Positions 19,518 through 30,746 of a stretch of DNA of 60,946 bases are shown one piece after another (positions within the stretch are counted from its first letter, which is position 1; the number at the start of each line of letters is the position of its first letter). The notes under the pieces were generated by a model, which was not told where the DNA came from, did not search any database, and saw nothing but the letters and a program-made list of their open reading frames with translations. The position numbers and the translations under genes were made by a program. The stretch is from Ramazzottius varieornatus (lineage: Eukaryota; Tardigrada; Eutardigrada; Parachela; Ramazzottiidae), in contig BDGG01000002.1 in the NCBI GenBank assembly GCA_001949185.1, forward strand, positions 2,165,422 through 2,226,367. The letters run 5' to 3'.

Positions 19518-20208
19518 TCAATCATCAATCAACACATACAACAAGCGTGAAGGGAAATACTTCGGAATTTTGTTTCCCAATTCTTCACAAACCTTCAAAG
19601 GTTCTCTCGCTGCTCGCAAATCTTCTATCCCTTGTCCCTGTGAACACAGAAGGATAGTTACGAAATCGAGGGAGGCCTGGAAAGCCAAACGCCTCAAAAC
19701 GACGAAATGGAGCTGGAATGCTACACTGGTAACTGATAAGATATGAATTCTCATATAAAACTTCGACGTACCGTGAAGGAGGTTTCCCCGGACTTCTTGT
19801 TCGGCTCGTCGTCCTCCCGATGGTATTGCAGTTGCTCTGACAGAATGTCAGAGTTTTGTACCTTGGCAGTCACAGGAGCTGTTCAACTTTTGAGAATCTT
19901 TTTCGAAGAAAAACGAGCGAAGTACAGTAGACGATGAGATCTTGATTCTTGAAAATGAGAAAAGCAATGTCCTCTTGATTTGATTGGGCTAATGCAGGGT
20001 TCTGCTCGACCACCAGCCTGCATATCACGAAACCAGTCAACCGTATCAAGGGCTCCCAAATTACGGTGGTTATCACGTGGTCGAGAGGCTCAAAAGCATC
20101 GATTTGTAACACGTGGTTTGTCCCTCTCATTTCGATACAGACTTGCCAGACGCAGTCAGCAAGAAAGTTGGCAGTGGCAGCTGGCCAAGATTTCTTTACG
20201 ACTTGCAT
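19518..20208 (-). CDS. Unidentified spliced protein-coding gene, tentative
   Basis: I do not recognise the family. A protein-like frame runs from an ATG at 20208, just after a consensus acceptor (GTTACAG). It contains VVKKSWPAATANFLADCVWQVCIEM-type mixed hydrophobic/charged sequence, written here only as a landmark, and stays open to about 19940. Two further exon-like pieces follow: about 19859-19772 (acidic, containing NSDILSEQLQYHRE, ending at a GTACGT donor) and about 19643-19518 (containing REPLKVCEELGNKIPKYF, ending at a stop). The last two join in phase. An upstream frame (20368-20222) ends in the wrong phase to join without an indel. No signal peptide is seen. This could be a small conserved housekeeping subunit or a partly decayed gene. 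Confidence 0.4.
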
Positions 20209-20369
20209 GATGGCTGTAACCTGGACCGATCACAAGCGCGATGACAAATTCGTTCAGAAGGCTCAGTAGGTTCACAGCCCATGCATCGATCGTGCTAAGG
20301 GAAGAGTAGGAGTACTTGAGGCTCAAGGATACAGCGGAGCCCGATGAGATCGGGATGTGTGTCAGCACA

Positions 20370-21184
20370 GGGCCGGGCTTCTGATCAGAGAGGGAATTGG
20401 ACGGTTTGCAGTGGTGGTGGTGTTTTGGTATAAATATTCCATCATGGCAAATTAAAAGGTATATTCCTACATCTTATATTTTATCCTTTTGTGCAGTAGC
20501 CATATCCTCCTGTATTGTTATCGCCATTTTATCCCAACAAGTTGCGGCAACTTGTCCAGTCTTGTTTGCACCTAGCCATAACATCGTTGCGGCCACTTTT
20601 GTTTTGATATCTTGTGCAATTCGTAACACCTTTCTTTCCAGCTTCTGTACAGGATACCCCCATTCCAACTATCCCACCAATTCCAGCAGTCTACTCTTTC
20701 GGTAAGCACATCTAAACCTGCTTGCCTTTTAGGTTGGGCCGGTGAAGAAAGGAAAGCAATCGGGGGAGTGTAAGGCGAGATATGCCATTTTGACGGCGGC
20801 TGTATTATGGGTTCTAACTGTGTTATTGTTTTCTCCAGATTAATTCGTCGGCACACTGACCTTCAAATTCTACCCACTACTACTCCACGCTGGTGTCTTC
20901 GTTACATCTGTAAATTATCGACTCAATATTCGTAAGTTCCATTTTGTGAAGGAAAGATGCGAGTGAGATGTTCTGTACCCGCTAGATCCGGCTCCTTTGT
21001 TATGCATGTATTGTGGTTCGGTTGATTGGTTGACGGCCGATGAGCCGCAGTGATCTGGGGTTTGGTTGACCGCAGGGTGGATTTTGAGTGTGTTGTGGTC
21101 TGTAAATGGGCGCCTAACGACCCACCAAAACTGCATTCCATTAGTTGCCTTCCTGACTTTTATCGCCATTTTCCTTCTTCAGAA
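20370..21184. other. 5' region of the RBMS/shep gene
   Basis: An acceptor ends at 21181, just before the ATG, so a 5' untranslated exon and promoter should lie here or further upstream. I could not place them. The open frames seen here have no recognisable motif. Confidence 0.5.
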
Positions 21185-24100
21185 TATGGATAACACATCA
21201 ACCGGAAGCTCTCCACTGACGGACGGGGAAGTATCAAAGAACGATATCGGTGGACGTCAGTCGAACAACGAGGACGACGATAGCAAGAAGACCAATCGTG
21301 GTGTGGGACAAGCCCAGCCCGGCAGTGCTCGCAAGATGAACAACACCCAGCAGCCTGTCAACCAGGGCGCTACCACATGGCGCTCCCCTGTTCCTGGTCA
21401 GATGCAAGGTAAAAAATACATCGTGGCTACCAATGAATTCAATTCTTCGCAGAAGAAATGGGAAGTAGACTCGTGAAGCAGGTCAAGGTTAACAAGTCCT
21501 GCAGAAATTTCTATAGTTGTGGGGGCGTCGGCACAGAACTGACGTATTGCAAGGGTCATTAAGCACGGCCTTGCGTTGTGGCAGTTACCACGTTCCAGCT
21601 TTGTTTCTTTGCAGGCAATGGGATCAACGGTGGTCAGACCAACACTGGCATGAGTCCTCAAGGTGGTCAGCAGCAGCAACAACAGCGCTTTCCTCGTCCA
21701 CGAGCTCCAGGTCCAGGAGGCATGCAGGCTGGCGGAGCTGGCCTGGGTGGGGGAATGTTGGGTGGTCAAGGCGGTGCTGGTGGCGCGGCTTGGCCCGGCG
21801 CTTCTGGCCAGTACGGCTACCGTCCTCCTCGTTATGCACAGAGTGGCATGAACAGCCAGAACTTGACGGCAGCCTTGGGCCAATACGCACAACACCAAGG
21901 TTTAAGCATGGGAGGCGGTCAAGGTGGCTATGGGGGACGTGGTATGACGATGGGAGGAATGGGTGGTATGGGAGGAGGTATGGGCGGAAACGAACCACTG
22001 AGCAAAACCAACTTGTACATTCGCGGACTGCCGGCCAACACCACGGATCGGGACCTGTACAACATGTGCTGCGTGTAAGTCGGAACTTACCGTTGTTCTG
22101 GGTGAACTGAGACCTAGGCAAATGAACTCGACAAGGTCGTATTTCCTGGTGGCGCACGCTTCCAGCCAACAGCGCTTGCAGTCTGCGCCACTGAGATGAG
22201 CGATCGTGCTGAGTTCTAACGCTTCCAGTTATTTACTCCTAACTACATGCGTCACTTGAGAAAACGATCCTGTCGAGTTTGATCGTCCAGTATGCAGTTC
22301 TTTTCGTCGCCGAGTTGCTTGTTTCTGCGTTCGCCCATGAGGACGCCTGTTAAGTTCGGTTCAAGCTCGGCTTTGTTCGCCCTTTTGTCAATCAGAAAAG
22401 ACTGGGAAGTTGTTGCCTGTTTATAGGTATGGAACCATAAACTCAACCAAGGCCATCATCGACAAGATGAACAACACCTGCAAGGGGTACGGCTTCGTGG
22501 ACTTTGAGATTCAGGCTTCAGCGGAACGAGCCTTGAAGGAGCTGGCGTCTCGTGGTATGCAAGTGCAGATGGCCAAGATCCGTCAAGCACAAGACCCACA
22601 ACAGGTACATTGCACATGCTTTTGTCAGTAAATGCTCGATAAAGACTATTTATTCCAAGTGGCGCAGGTTTGCGGTGTTGATGGCTGAACGCGTGCACCG
22701 CTTGGAAAAACAATCTGGCCGACGCCTTTTATCAAGTGGTGCACTTTAGCCATCAACACCGTAGACCTGCATCATTTGGAGGAAAAATGTGGTCGAGTTT
22801 GATTGCCGACCTTCTATTTGATGGCGGTATTGTTCGAAAGGAATATACAGCCTTCTGATTGAACTGGGTGGTAGTTCTTGCAGGATCCCGATCCTACCAA
22901 CCTGTACCTGGCCAATCTGTCACCGTACATGGGAGAGTCAGACCTGGAAGCCATGCTGCAGCCGTATGGCCACGTCGTTTCCACTCGTGTCCTCCGCGAC
23001 ATCCAACAGAAGAGCCGTGGCGTCGGCTTTGCTCGGATGGAGACTCGCGATGTCTGCGAGAAGGTGATCGAGGTCCTCAATGGCAAGATCCTGGCTGGTA
23101 CGTACTGTGAGTGTAGTCGATGTACAAGTGAAAGAACTGTAGCGCGCGTAGAAGAGTGGCTTAAAAATCTAACCGACGAAGAACCATTCTAACTCTTGGT
23201 GAATGTTCCTCTTGCTGTTAACTGTTTCTCCGTTATTATTTGATCTCTTATTGTTGTTACCTTTAGTTGTTTGCTTGTGTTCCGTTCGGTGGACGCTATT
23301 GAGGTGTTTACTGGACTGTTCGTACCAAAATGGCTGAATAAAGCTGCCCACTGCTCGTTTTGGTTGCCTGCTTTGCTTGTTTGCTTCTAGCAGTTCCTTA
23401 TGGTTCGACGGCATGAGAACCGTAAGAGGTTCAAAGGTTTGAGAATTTTGATTTTATTGTTTTTTGGTTGTGTTACAGGAAGCAGCGAGCCTTTGGTCGT
23501 CAAGTTTGCCGATAGCGGCAACCGTCGTCGCAACATGCAGAACCGCGAACGTGGTTGGGGACGCATGGACAACGTCGGCATGGGAGGATATGACCAGATG
23601 GGCGGAGGACAGAATGGGTAAAGCCGCTATTTCCTTCTGAAAAAACTGATCGCATGGGTCTTTACCAACTTCGTTTTTTAAAATGTTTAATCTGGGGTCT
23701 TCTCGTCACGCGTTTTTGTAGGATGGCAAATTCGATGATGGCCAGCATTCGGTACCAGATGCCGCAAACGGCGACCTTGGGCGCCTATGGTCAGTCTTGG
23801 CAGCCACAGTACACCCTCCTGCCCCAACAGATGACACAGATGATGCCGGACAACTCGGCCTACTCTGTCACACAACTGGCTGCGCAGATGGGCCAACTGG
23901 GCTTGTCCTCAGCGGTAAGTTCCGCAGCGTAGTACTTGGAAAGCCGGAACAGCAACAACTAAATTTCAAGCTTGTGTTGCTCATTGCGAGCTCGGCAGAG
24001 AAACCTGTCGATTTGTTGTCCTAAGTGGCGCATACGTTAGTGTTATTGGCTGACCGCGTGCGCCACTTGGAAAAACGATCTACTCGAATTTGGCTGCTCC

Positions 24101-24448
24101 CCCCCCCCCCAGTGGAGCACATTTCCAGTGTCGTTGGCTGGGAGTCTGCGCCACTTAGTGAAAGCGATCTTGTCTAGTTTGTTTGAGCTGATTCAAGAGG
24201 TCTTCTAATCGAGATTTCTTTTCTTGTAGTACAACCAGTCGCCCTACTCGCAGTACGGCTACAACCCTCAGATGTACCAAGCTGGACTGGCCCAGATGCA
24301 GGGTGCCAGTGGCGGTGCGGGACAAGGCGAAGAAGCGCAACAGTCTTCAGCGTTGGATGGTATGAACACCTCCAACGGCAGCCATTCCAACAATCAGCAA
24401 CAGCAGAACATGACTGCTGTGTACAGTGGCTACCAGCAGCAAAAGTAG
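21185..24448 (+). CDS. shep: RBMS / alan-shepard family RNA-binding protein
   Basis: Single-stranded DNA/RNA-binding protein with two RRMs; in insects Shep acts in neuronal development and insulator control. Exons are 21185-21408, 21614-22074, 22427-22604, 22884-23097, 23479-23617, 23722-23914 and 24230-24448; all phases agree. The N-terminus is acidic and then Gly/Gln/Met-rich ([12 protein letters not shown]). RRM1 has RNP2 NLYIRGL and RNP1 KGYGFVDF, split across an intron at CCVYGTI. RRM2 has NLYLANL and RGVGFARM. The spacing [15 protein letters not shown] between them matches the family. The C-terminus is rich in Gln, Tyr, Ala and Met. Introns carry several copies of the dispersed palindrome. 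The symbol is given by family resemblance only. Confidence 0.92.
22145..22290 (+). repeat. GTGGCGCAC palindromic repeat, two degenerate units
   Basis: GGTGGCGCACGCT pairs with TGCGCCACT. A second unit ends in TGCGTCACTTGAGAAAACGATCCTGTCGAG-type sequence. In an intron of the RBMS/shep gene. Confidence 0.75.
22656..22805 (+). repeat. GTGGCGCAC palindromic repeat, two degenerate units
   Basis: Arms AAGTGGCGCAG and GTGCACCGCTTGG are followed by AAAAACAATCTGG. A second diverged unit follows (AAGTGGTGCAC ... GCATCATTTGG). In an RBMS/shep intron. Confidence 0.7.
24020..24175 (+). repeat. GTGGCGCAC palindromic repeat, two units plus poly-C
   Basis: TAAGTGGCGCATACG pairs with CGTGCGCCACTT, followed by GGAAAAACGATCT. 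A poly-C run lies near 24100, and a second unit ends in TGCGCCACTT at 24147. In the last RBMS/shep intron; unit period is about 88 bp. Confidence 0.8.
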
Positions 24449-25526
24449 AGGAAGGAAGAGTCCGCGTCTGGTCTCCGGACGAAGAACCGGAAACAGGACA
24501 CTACACGTTTGTTTGTTACTTGAAGCTTTAACCATTTTACCATATCCCTTACTCACATTGTATCTTGCTTTGAGATGTGTACGCTTCTTGTTTTATCGCC
24601 CCTAATTGAGCAGAAGTTATGTGGGTTTTTTTATCTGGACGCGACGTGCATGAATCGAAGCATGCCATAGATGTCTCCTGGCTTTCTTGTTTTACCTTCA
24701 CACACAGCCACCACTAATGGTCTGTCAGACGTTTATGCTTCTTGTGTTTTACCTTCCTGAAAACGCATACACACTTTGGCCTCTGTGGTCAGTCCTTCGG
24801 ACATGTTGTCGAGAGTTAGGAAACGTTTCGTTTCACCAGAAGCCTCCTTTTACTTTTGGCTCTTCTTGTCGTTTTTATCTCGTTGTAGCAGTACCGTAGC
24901 CACACCTTCATGCTTTAACCATTAACCTTATTTGCCATTTTATCTATGAATGAAGCTTGGAATAGCGGTCCGCAGAATGTATTGAAAGTTAGTGAGGAAG
25001 ATGGAAGATCGTACAGAAGAGCTGGAACCTCGGAGAATCCGCCGAGCTGTTTTATGAAGCGAAGCGGTGTATACTATGCCGTTGATCAGCTAGAAGTTCA
25101 ATCAGCATCAGCCATTGCGTAATCCGCTTCGCCAGTGCAATATCGCGTTTTACGAATTTTATCAGCATTTCGTAGAGACCGGAAAAAGTTTTAGCATCGT
25201 TGATTGACAATCAATCATAAGGCGGAACGTAGAGCACTGGGCTGCAGGTTCAAAATTACGCAGCAACTGTGCTGCGCACGCTACCAGGTCGCTGTACGCT
25301 GCGCTGTGCTGCATAACTTACATGCCCAGTGGCTAGGTAGCTGCGCTGCAGATGCACATGGACCTGTTGCAACTTCGCTGCACGCTGATGTACTAACGTA
25401 TTTTATAGTTTTGTCGGCAAAATGGGTAGTCCACCGGGCAAACGTGGCCATACGGTACGGCAAAACTCAGATGCCTGAAACTCGAATACCCAAAAGTACC
25501 AATTTTTGTCAAGTTTTGGTACGTGG
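24449..25526. other. 3' region of RBMS/shep and intergenic
   Basis: This presumably includes the 3' UTR. No polyadenylation hexamer is convincing and no coding exon is recognised before the transposon at 25527. Confidence 0.5.
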
Positions 25527-26309
25527 TAGTGATGTTGGCATATATGAATATTGTATCAAACTAAAACGTATTAGATGCTTCAAACGAGGCAAGATATTTA
25601 TTAGTATTAAATTAGATGGAAACCAGAGCCAAATATATTGTATTAAAATCAACTCGCAGGGCGCTCCATATTAAAATTATTAATATGCGATTTCGGCTTC
25701 GGTTGATCAAAATAAAGCTTGATTTGCGCCAGGCGAAAGCGTGCGACTCCGCGCAGTGCGCTGTTGGGTTGGATCATAACGCGTCACGCGCCTGCATATC
25801 ACCGTATATTGATCAGCGTTGAGAACAATACATTGATTGTCAATTTTATTTGATTGGATAGTGCAGGTTCATGAGTCCGGCGATCCACCTGCATACTCTA
25901 ATGCTCATTGCTGAAGGCGATGCTGTCTGCTTCTCCAGGCTCTGTTTTGCGCTTTCGAACGCTCTGTGTGTCGAATTTGTCCGTCGAATTTTGATCTATC
26001 TGTTGCTGGAGCTGAAGAAGATTTGGTTAAACGGTAAAAGTATGTAAGGAGGAAAGTTCTCTGGCTTCGGTAACGCCAAAGCGATGTTGTGACTGAGAAG
26101 GAAAGTTCCCTTGCTCTGTTCACACACGGATCAGAAATATTATAATATATTGTAATAAGCACCCGACGAAACAAGTTGATATATTAACATTATATTAGAT
26201 GCCCCGAGGTCGCGGTATATCATATTAAGATTATATTCGAACTCTGCCAGCTCGGCTTTATTAAATCAAAATTATATTAGGTCGGGATACCATTATGCCC
26301 ACATCACTA
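25527..26309. mobile_element. hAT-type non-autonomous DNA transposon (MITE), 783 bp
   Basis: Terminal inverted repeats are TAGTGATGTTGGCATA (25527-25542) and, read outward on the other strand, TAGTGATGTGGGCATA (ending at 26309), 15 of 16 identical. A perfect 8-bp target duplication GTACGTGG flanks the element (25519-25526 and 26310-26317). Eight-base duplications and TAGTG/CAGTG ends are typical of hAT elements. The AT-rich interior encodes no transposase. About 45 bp of the left end, with small differences, recur at 60173. Confidence 0.9.
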
Positions 26310-26317
26310 GTACGTGG

Positions 26318-26859
26318 ATCTCCGCGGCAGTCTTCGGCTTCCTGCTGCATACTGCGCTGCACAAATTTCGTCGATTTCCGTACTGCAGCTGTGCTGGAGC
26401 ACAGCTACAGTTAAGAGCAGCGCATGCGGCCAGATTCCGTACTCTAGCGGAACGTCAGTATTTTGCCTTGAGGCGTTTTGCATTTTTGTTCGCCACGTGG
26501 TCAAGCTTGCGACTTCCAGTTAGCACGTGGCTCTGTGGCTGCGTTATCGGATCGTACGTCTTCGGATTTGGCATAGCAACCGGCTGTACGTGTAAGACAC
26601 ACGTATGAGCCAGAAGCGCAGGCGATTTTGCCGGGAATAACGGGATTGTTGGTTTAATGTTTCCAGTCTCTAGTATTTCGGAATTTGGATCTATCAGGGA
26701 GATTAGTCCCCTCTAGTCTCTCTGGATCTATTTTCCTGGTGCTTTGTCTTCTAACTTCCGGTGCGCGTTGTTCTCTTTGTCTTAGATCTCCGGAACCAGG
26801 TTGGAGGAATTGATCTTCGGCATACTAGGTTCGGAACGTGCTGAGTAGCGGAGTGGAAG
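26318..26859. other. Upstream region of the Fcf2-domain gene
   Basis: Noncoding sequence with no TATA box at a plausible distance and no recognised exon. Confidence 0.5.
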
Positions 26860-27420
26860 ATGGACAGTATTCGTCAGCTGGCAGAGCGTTTCTGCCGTAC
26901 GGATGATCCTGTGATGGCCAAGAGCGCCCTGACACCTGGGTTCGAGCAACAGCACACCCTGCCTCCTTATTACAAGTCCCGAGATATCGAGAAGAAGGAA
27001 CGAAGGAAGGAGCGGATGAAGACGAAAGGGAAGCAGTGGTTCGACATGCCCGCGCCTGAGCTGTCGGACGAGTTGAAGAATGATCTGAAAGCTATTCGGA
27101 TGCGTGACACGATCGATCCTTCCAGATTCTACAAAGCACCCGACACCAAAGGCATCCCGAAGTTCTTCCAGATTGGTAAGATTGTAGAAGGTCCTGCTGA
27201 TTTTTACAGTTCGAGAGTACCGAAGAAACAGAGGAAGAGGACGATTGTGGAAGAGTTGTTGGCTGATGCCGAATTCAAACGTTATCGGAAACGGAAGGCA
27301 GGAGAGCTCTTCAAAGACAAGCACAAGAATGCCAGGTACTTTAAGAAGAAGCCCAAAAAGGATACGGAAGGAGAAGGCGGTAAGAAGTCCAAAAGATCTC
27401 AGAGGAAGCTGATAACGTAA
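26860..27420 (+). CDS. DNTTIP2: Fcf2-domain pre-rRNA-processing protein (DNTTIP2-like)
   Basis: Intronless 186-residue protein. It matches the conserved C-terminal Fcf2 domain: GKQWFDMPAPELSDELKNDL, then RMRDTIDPSRFYK, GIPKFFQIGKIVEGPADFY, and RKRTIVEELLADAEFKRY. The tail is strongly basic (KKKPKKD...KKSKRSQRK) and should be nucleolar. Fcf2 is part of the small-subunit processome needed for early cleavages of pre-18S rRNA. Vertebrate DNTTIP2 is much longer at the N-terminus; this protein is domain-only, like the yeast one. The ATG at 26860 opens a frame with a short conserved-looking leader (MDSIRQLAERF). No break is seen. Confidence 0.92.
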   Translation: MDSIRQLAERFCRTDDPVMAKSALTPGFEQQHTLPPYYKSRDIEKKERRKERMKTKGKQWFDMPAPELSDELKNDLKAIRMRDTIDPSRFYKAPDTKGIPKFFQIGKIVEGPADFYSSRVPKKQRKRTIVEELLADAEFKRYRKRKAGELFKDKHKNARYFKKKPKKDTEGEGGKKSKRSQRKLIT

Positions 27421-27798
27421 GAAGAAACGTAGAAGATTTTTCGTGACTTTTTCGCTCAGCTGGTAACTTCAATCAAGAGATTCACCTGCCTGTCAATCAA
27501 TCCAGTAGATCGCGTTGCGTTCTCTTCATGTTACAGTACAGTGGCTACTGCTTTTGCTACTAATCAAGAGCAAATCCTACAGGTGGGTTTCGAATTGGAG
27601 CAAGATTCTTGGAAGATTCTGGTCTCTGAATTACACCAGACTTCGGAAATCTCTCACGTCATTTTGCTTTCACTTGACTCTTCAGAGGCAGAATATTGTA
27701 CAGAATTGTGCAAACATGACGCCGAACGGACCCCGTAGAAAAGCAGAAAGATCAGCTGAAGGAGGAGCTAGGAAAGCTATAAAGCAATACTGTAGGCT
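27421..27798. other. Intergenic between convergent genes
   Basis: The 3' flanks of the Fcf2-domain gene and of the minus-strand small-protein gene meet here. Nothing else is recognised. Confidence 0.5.
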
Positions 27799-27999
27799 TC
27801 ACTTCTTGCCCTGCTGTCCTCCCTGTCCGCCCTGGGCTCCTTGGCCTCCTCCGTGGTTGGCATTATTGGGATTCCCCTGGTTGGCGTGGTTGTTCAAGTC
27901 AGAGGAATCTCCCGTTCCATTGTATCCTGCGGGACGACTTTCAAGGCCTCCTCCGGCGGGGTTGTTTGGATTCTGCTGGTTCGCTTTGTTGTTGTCCAT
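27799..27999 (-). CDS. 66-residue Asn/Gly/Gln-rich low-complexity protein
   Basis: Hydrophilic, predicted disordered protein starting MDNNKANQQNPNNPAGGG, with NPNNANHGGGQ and GGQGGQQGKK near the end and no cysteine or hydrophobic segment. Evidence for a real gene comes from its surroundings. A TATA box lies at 28228-28221. A 5' untranslated exon can run from about 28198 to 28113, ending in a consensus donor (GTGAGTACG). The acceptor TTCGCAG ends at 28002, two bases before the ATG. A TATA promoter suggests strong or inducible expression. The family is not recognised. It could be a lineage-specific disordered stress or secreted protein, but no signal peptide is visible. Confidence 0.6.
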   Translation of the reverse strand: MDNNKANQQNPNNPAGGGLESRPAGYNGTGDSSDLNNHANQGNPNNANHGGGQGAQGGQGGQQGKK

Positions 28000-28220
28000 G
28001 TCTGCGAACACACAACAAGCAAAGTTAACAATCTTTTCACAAGAGGCTTGAAAAGAACTACACGCACTCGGGAGTAAAGCCTCACGAAGGGCTGTTGTAT
28101 ACGCGTACTCACTTTGAAGGTTCTTGGAGCTTCAGAAATTAAAAGAGAGATCGAATAGCTGGAAGACTTCGAGAAGGAACACTGAAATTGTGCGTTTGAA
28201 GAAAACTTGTGCCGAGCTGC

Positions 28221-28228
28221 CTTTTATA
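28221..28228 (-). promoter_or_regulatory. TATA box for the Asn/Gly-rich protein gene
   Basis: TATAAAAG reads on the minus strand at 28228-28221. It lies about 30 bp upstream of the expected start of a 5' exon that ends in a good donor at 28112. Confidence 0.6.
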
Positions 28229-28235
28229 TCATCTG

Positions 28236-29106
28236 AGTCGTTCTGGGAGCTCGGATGGGAATACCCACTCTGTCGAGGCCATGGTGAAGTCAAAGATAAG
28301 TACGTACCGTCCGCCTAGCCGTTATACTGACTTTATCTCTAAAGTGTGAGTACCTTTCCCCCGGGAAACCCGCTGAAGTACCAAGCGTGTGACACGAAAG
28401 GGGCCGACCGAAACAAAGGACCCTGGATGCGGCTTGTCTTATCAACAGGTGGCGAGAAGGGCGGAAAGCACGTCCAACATGTATGCACATCGGAATGCGG
28501 AAGCAGAGACCGCCCACACTGGATTTTATGGAGCGACGCGAGCAACAAACCGACCGTGACTCTTTTCGGTTCATCCATTTTACTGGTGATTTCTTTGTTC
28601 GAGGCCAAACCTCATTTCAAGATTCATAACAACAAAAAGAAGAAACAGCCTTCTCGAAGTGGGCAGCACATGCAAGAATCATTCTGCCTTTCTTGATCGG
28701 GTGCCACGCGAACAGTGCACAATTCCCCACTAGCGTAGTTCTGATTTATTCAGCGTTTCCCGAAAAGTTTAACTGCTTTTCCCAAATCTAGATAGTGAGG
28801 ACGACCTCATGAGGGGTGAAGTTTTGAAGCCTCTACAAAAACCATAATGGACGTTGATGGAAACAAATTAGCAGAAACGAACTTTATAATGTCGCGGTCC
28901 GTTGATTGACGGCACGGCTAAGACTCTTGATTGGTTCCACGCGACGTCAGAAGGCAGAACCAGATAAGGATGTCAAAACTCAAGACAGAAGAAACTCAAG
29001 AAGGCGTCAAAAATCTTCAACCAGAATTAATGCTATAAGACTTCTTTACCACTTCCTCGATTTCCCTTGTAGGTCACGGGAGCTCGGAGGCCTATTTGCG
29101 GTTTTG
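28236..29106. other. Region between divergent genes
   Basis: It lies between the minus-strand small gene and the plus-strand acyltransferase. Frames at 28339-28696 exist on both strands but show no motif I recognise. An acceptor-like TTGTAG ends near 29071, upstream of the acyltransferase start. Confidence 0.45.
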
Positions 29107-30746
29107 ATGGAGCATTTCAGTAAGATATTCCGATGCCAGATGTCAGCGGAAGGCTTGTGGAGGTTGCTTCTTCGACGGCGTGTGTCCACCCGCTCAACGG
29201 TGAAAGCCGCAGCCACGACGTCCTCCATCCCCGAAGTGGTCGTGCTGAACGAGAAACAGCTTTCACACGTTCTACGCGATCTCAGGCAACAGTTTCCGTT
29301 TTCATTGCCGGTAAAATTTATCTTATCCTGGAGTCTGCAATGGAAACTTGCATCTTGTAATCCGTAATCGCGGGTCGACGTCATAGCCTTAGGCAGGTTT
29401 ACATTTAAATCATTTAAGTCAGTGACGTCATGCGCAACGGTGGACTGCAAAATGTTTTATGCGGTATCGTACGGTCCGTTGGGACCGTTACGGGCAGCTT
29501 CTCGATAGAAACATCCGTTTTTTCTTCTTGCAGGTTTATAATCTTATGAAGAATACGACAGAGCATGTTCGAGCCTGGCCTGGGATGGAGTTCGTGGTTG
29601 ATTCGTTCCCTGATTACTCGGTCTGCATAGCACGGACTTCGCTCAACAAAGACGTGGGTACTTCAACAAGCTCCGTTTCGTATTCCAAGTTACCTTATTT
29701 CGCTTTACTTGCCCCGAAGACCTCCACTTTGTCTGAGGCTTGCTCTTTGACGTACTGTAGATCCAGAAGGTAGGCTTGCATGGCACATGGCTGACTTCTC
29801 CTAATTTGCTCCCAATGTCCGTCCCGGCACGTGCGTGGTCGCCGAAGCGAACCAAGAGCTCATGTCTTCTAATAGTTGTATGGAACCTAGAAATATCCGG
29901 TGATGTACAACGGTCCCGTAGCCATGGTCTACTCCCGTGACGATGGAAAGCTGAAAGAATTTTTGCGACGCGAGAACGTTCTGGACTGGGAGAACAAGAT
30001 CTCTTTCATGGGTACGCGGATCGTTTCCGTTGAGTTTCCGTGCTTGAGACCTGGTTTCCTCGACGATCAAACTCCTTTTGTTTGACAGGAATAAGGAAGA
30101 AAGATGACGAGCCGACAATCATGGACCGGTGCGACGAGCTGAACGGAGTGGCGGGCCAGACTCCGGGCGCAAGGCTCTGCTTGGAAAGCTACCATTATAT
30201 CATCTTTGATGACTTGAATGAAGCTGCTTACGAGTGAGCCCAAAATCTTCTTTGCCTAAAGTTCACTGCGTAACTTTGTTTCTTCGAAGGTACGACGAGT
30301 TACCGGCAGGTCTGGCATTAGGTGAACTGAAGCCTCGGCACGCGAAACAGCTGGCCAAGCACGAGAAGTACGGTGTGGGCCCGGACTTCAAGAACAACGA
30401 GAAGTTCTTCCAGTACCTTCTCAGCAACGGGTTCCCCAGCGTGGCTCTCCTAGACAAGGATGATTACCCCGTGGCCCACATGATCCAGAGACCGGAGAAC
30501 TCACTGGGTGCTGGCTACGTCCATCCAGACTACCGCAGCCAGGGCTTGTACAAGGTGGTGATGATCGAACTGATCAAGAAGATTAGGGACAACGACGAGA
30601 AGCACTGCTGGGCTAATGTGGCAGTGGACAATGAGCACTCGACCAACGCGTTAAGGAAGCTGGGTGGGCATGTGTATGAAGGGGAGCTGTTCACGACGTT
30701 CGAGTATCATCCGAAAGAGCTTGCGCCGGAAGCTATGAAGAGCTAG
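29107..30746 (+). CDS. Glycine N-acyltransferase-like GNAT protein
   Basis: Likely transfers acyl groups from acyl-CoA to glycine or a related amine. Exons are 29107-29310, 29534-29653, 29891-30011, 30089-30233 and 30290-30746, all in phase. The N-terminal half matches the GLYAT N-terminal domain: VVLNEKQLSHVLRDLRQQFP, then VYNLMKN...FVVDSFPDYSVCIAR. The C-terminal half has the GNAT acyl-CoA site: AGYVHPDYRSQGLYKVVMIE, then ANVAVDNEHSTNALRKLGG. The leader before VVLNE is Arg-rich (WRLLLRRRVSTRSTVKAA), suiting a mitochondrial presequence as in vertebrate GLYAT. An ATG at 29140 is an equally possible start. No break is seen. Another GLYAT-like substrate cannot be excluded. Confidence 0.88.

Noticed and set aside
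21624-22169. Long frames on both strands over the Gly-rich exon of the RBMS/shep gene
   Set aside because: They are shadows of the real exon, which continues in phase into RRM1.
28339-28696. Overlapping frames of 89-116 codons on both strands
   Set aside because: No motif and no consistent splice context; probably chance.
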